This document shows positions 5,448-5,845 of a stretch of 5,845 bases of DNA, in pieces (position 1 is the first letter of the stretch; each line of letters opens with the position of its first letter). The DNA lies in assembly GCA_023405565.1 (NCBI GenBank), contig JAEXXW010000329.1:1-5845 (forward strand), written 5' to 3'. The stretch is from Pseudomonadota bacterium. GTDB lineage: Bacteria; Pseudomonadota; Alphaproteobacteria; Rhizobiales; Xanthobacteraceae. The position numbers were made by a program, and so were the translations under genes. The notes under the pieces were generated by a model. It was not told the origin of the DNA, did not search any database, and worked only from the letters and a program-made list of their open reading frames with translations.

Positions 5448-5845
5448 TCAACCAATAAGAACCTCGGCCTCGATCTCAACGGGTATGTCAAACGGCAACT
5501 CGGCGACGCCAATAGCCGAGCGGGAATGCTGCCCCCGTTCCGGACCAAAAACGCTCAAAATCAGATCGGAAAATCCGTTGATCACACCGGGTGTCGCCCG
5601 AAAGCCTGGCGCGCAATTCACCATTCCAAATACACGCACCCACGATTTGATACGGTCCAAACCGCCAAGCTCCTGATGCAAGCTGCTCAGCATGGCCAAG
5701 GCCGTCAGCCGCGCTGCTGTATTGGCCTGCTCGGGTGTCACTTCACGACCGACCTTTCCAAACGGACCTTCAATCTGGCCTCGGGCGTTGGTTGGGCCAT
5801 GTCCGGAAATGCAAGCCCGATTCCCGACAATTCTCACCCAACTGA
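5448..5845 (-). CDS. RidA/YjgF/YER057c family protein (5' end beyond window)
   Basis: This small cytoplasmic trimer-forming family includes RidA, which hydrolyses reactive enamine/imine intermediates, and RutC of pyrimidine catabolism. The visible 132 codons contain the family landmarks: strand VRIVGNRACISGHGP, GPFGKVGREVTPEQANTAARLTAL, GGLDRIKSWVRVFGMVN, the FSDLILSVFG helix, and C-terminal RSAIGVAELPFDIPVEIEAEV. The Arg of RSAIGV (codon at 5520-5522) corresponds to the conserved substrate-carboxylate Arg of the family. The pattern best fits the group of about 150 residues, so about 20-25 N-terminal residues lie past the right edge. A GTG at 5837 is in frame, but it encodes an internal Val in the first conserved strand and the frame stays open to the edge, so I do not take it as the start. 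The gene is convergent with the regulator and so belongs to another transcript. The enzymatic role here is inferred. Confidence 0.9.
   Translation of the reverse strand, partial: SWVRIVGNRACISGHGPTNARGQIEGPFGKVGREVTPEQANTAARLTALAMLSSLHQELGGLDRIKSWVRVFGMVNCAPGFRATPGVINGFSDLILSVFGPERGQHSRSAIGVAELPFDIPVEIEAEVLIG

Noticed and set aside
5835..5837. GTG as the RidA-family start codon
   Set aside because: The frame is open to the window edge, and this Val aligns with the interior of the first conserved strand, so the true start must lie further upstream.

Overview
The window looks like a chromosomal stretch of a moderately GC-rich proteobacterium. I favour an alphaproteobacterium of the Hyphomicrobiales type because of the codon use, the NitT/TauT-type transporter and the style of the GntR and RidA homologues, but that placement is inference. 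The window holds a transport and catabolism locus with seven protein genes. I see no RNA gene, mobile element or CRISPR array.

Most of the window, from about 4316 down to 1, is one minus-strand gene run. In transcription order it encodes an alpha/beta hydrolase (3486-4316), two different ABC permeases of the NitT/TauT/SsuC type (2538-3317 and 1754-2548), an ABC ATPase of the TauB/SsuB type (946-1737) and a periplasmic substrate-binding protein (1-944). The last four genes are tightly packed: the permease genes overlap by 11 bp, 16 bp separate permease and ATPase, and one base separates ATPase and binding protein. They are almost certainly co-translated parts of one importer. The hydrolase lies 81 to 168 bp upstream of them, depending on the permease start, and probably shares the transcript.

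Divergent from the hydrolase is a GntR/FCD transcription factor (4634-5311, plus strand). The intergenic stretch of about 300 bp between them carries a perfect 13-bp inverted repeat, ATTGTCCGTCAAT-ATG-ATTGACGGACAAT (4433-4461). It contains a TTGACG -35-like hexamer reading outward in each direction, so it looks like the operator of a divergent promoter pair. Convergent with the regulator is a RidA/YjgF-family gene (5448 to beyond the right edge, minus strand, 5' end missing).

As a working model, the GntR protein senses an imported compound or its product, controls its own gene and the hydrolase-transporter operon through the palindrome, and the hydrolase acts on the imported compound or a derivative. 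A RidA protein beside an alpha/beta hydrolase recalls the RutC/RutD pair of pyrimidine catabolism and would fit a nitrogen-containing substrate. Nothing in the sequence fixes the substrate.
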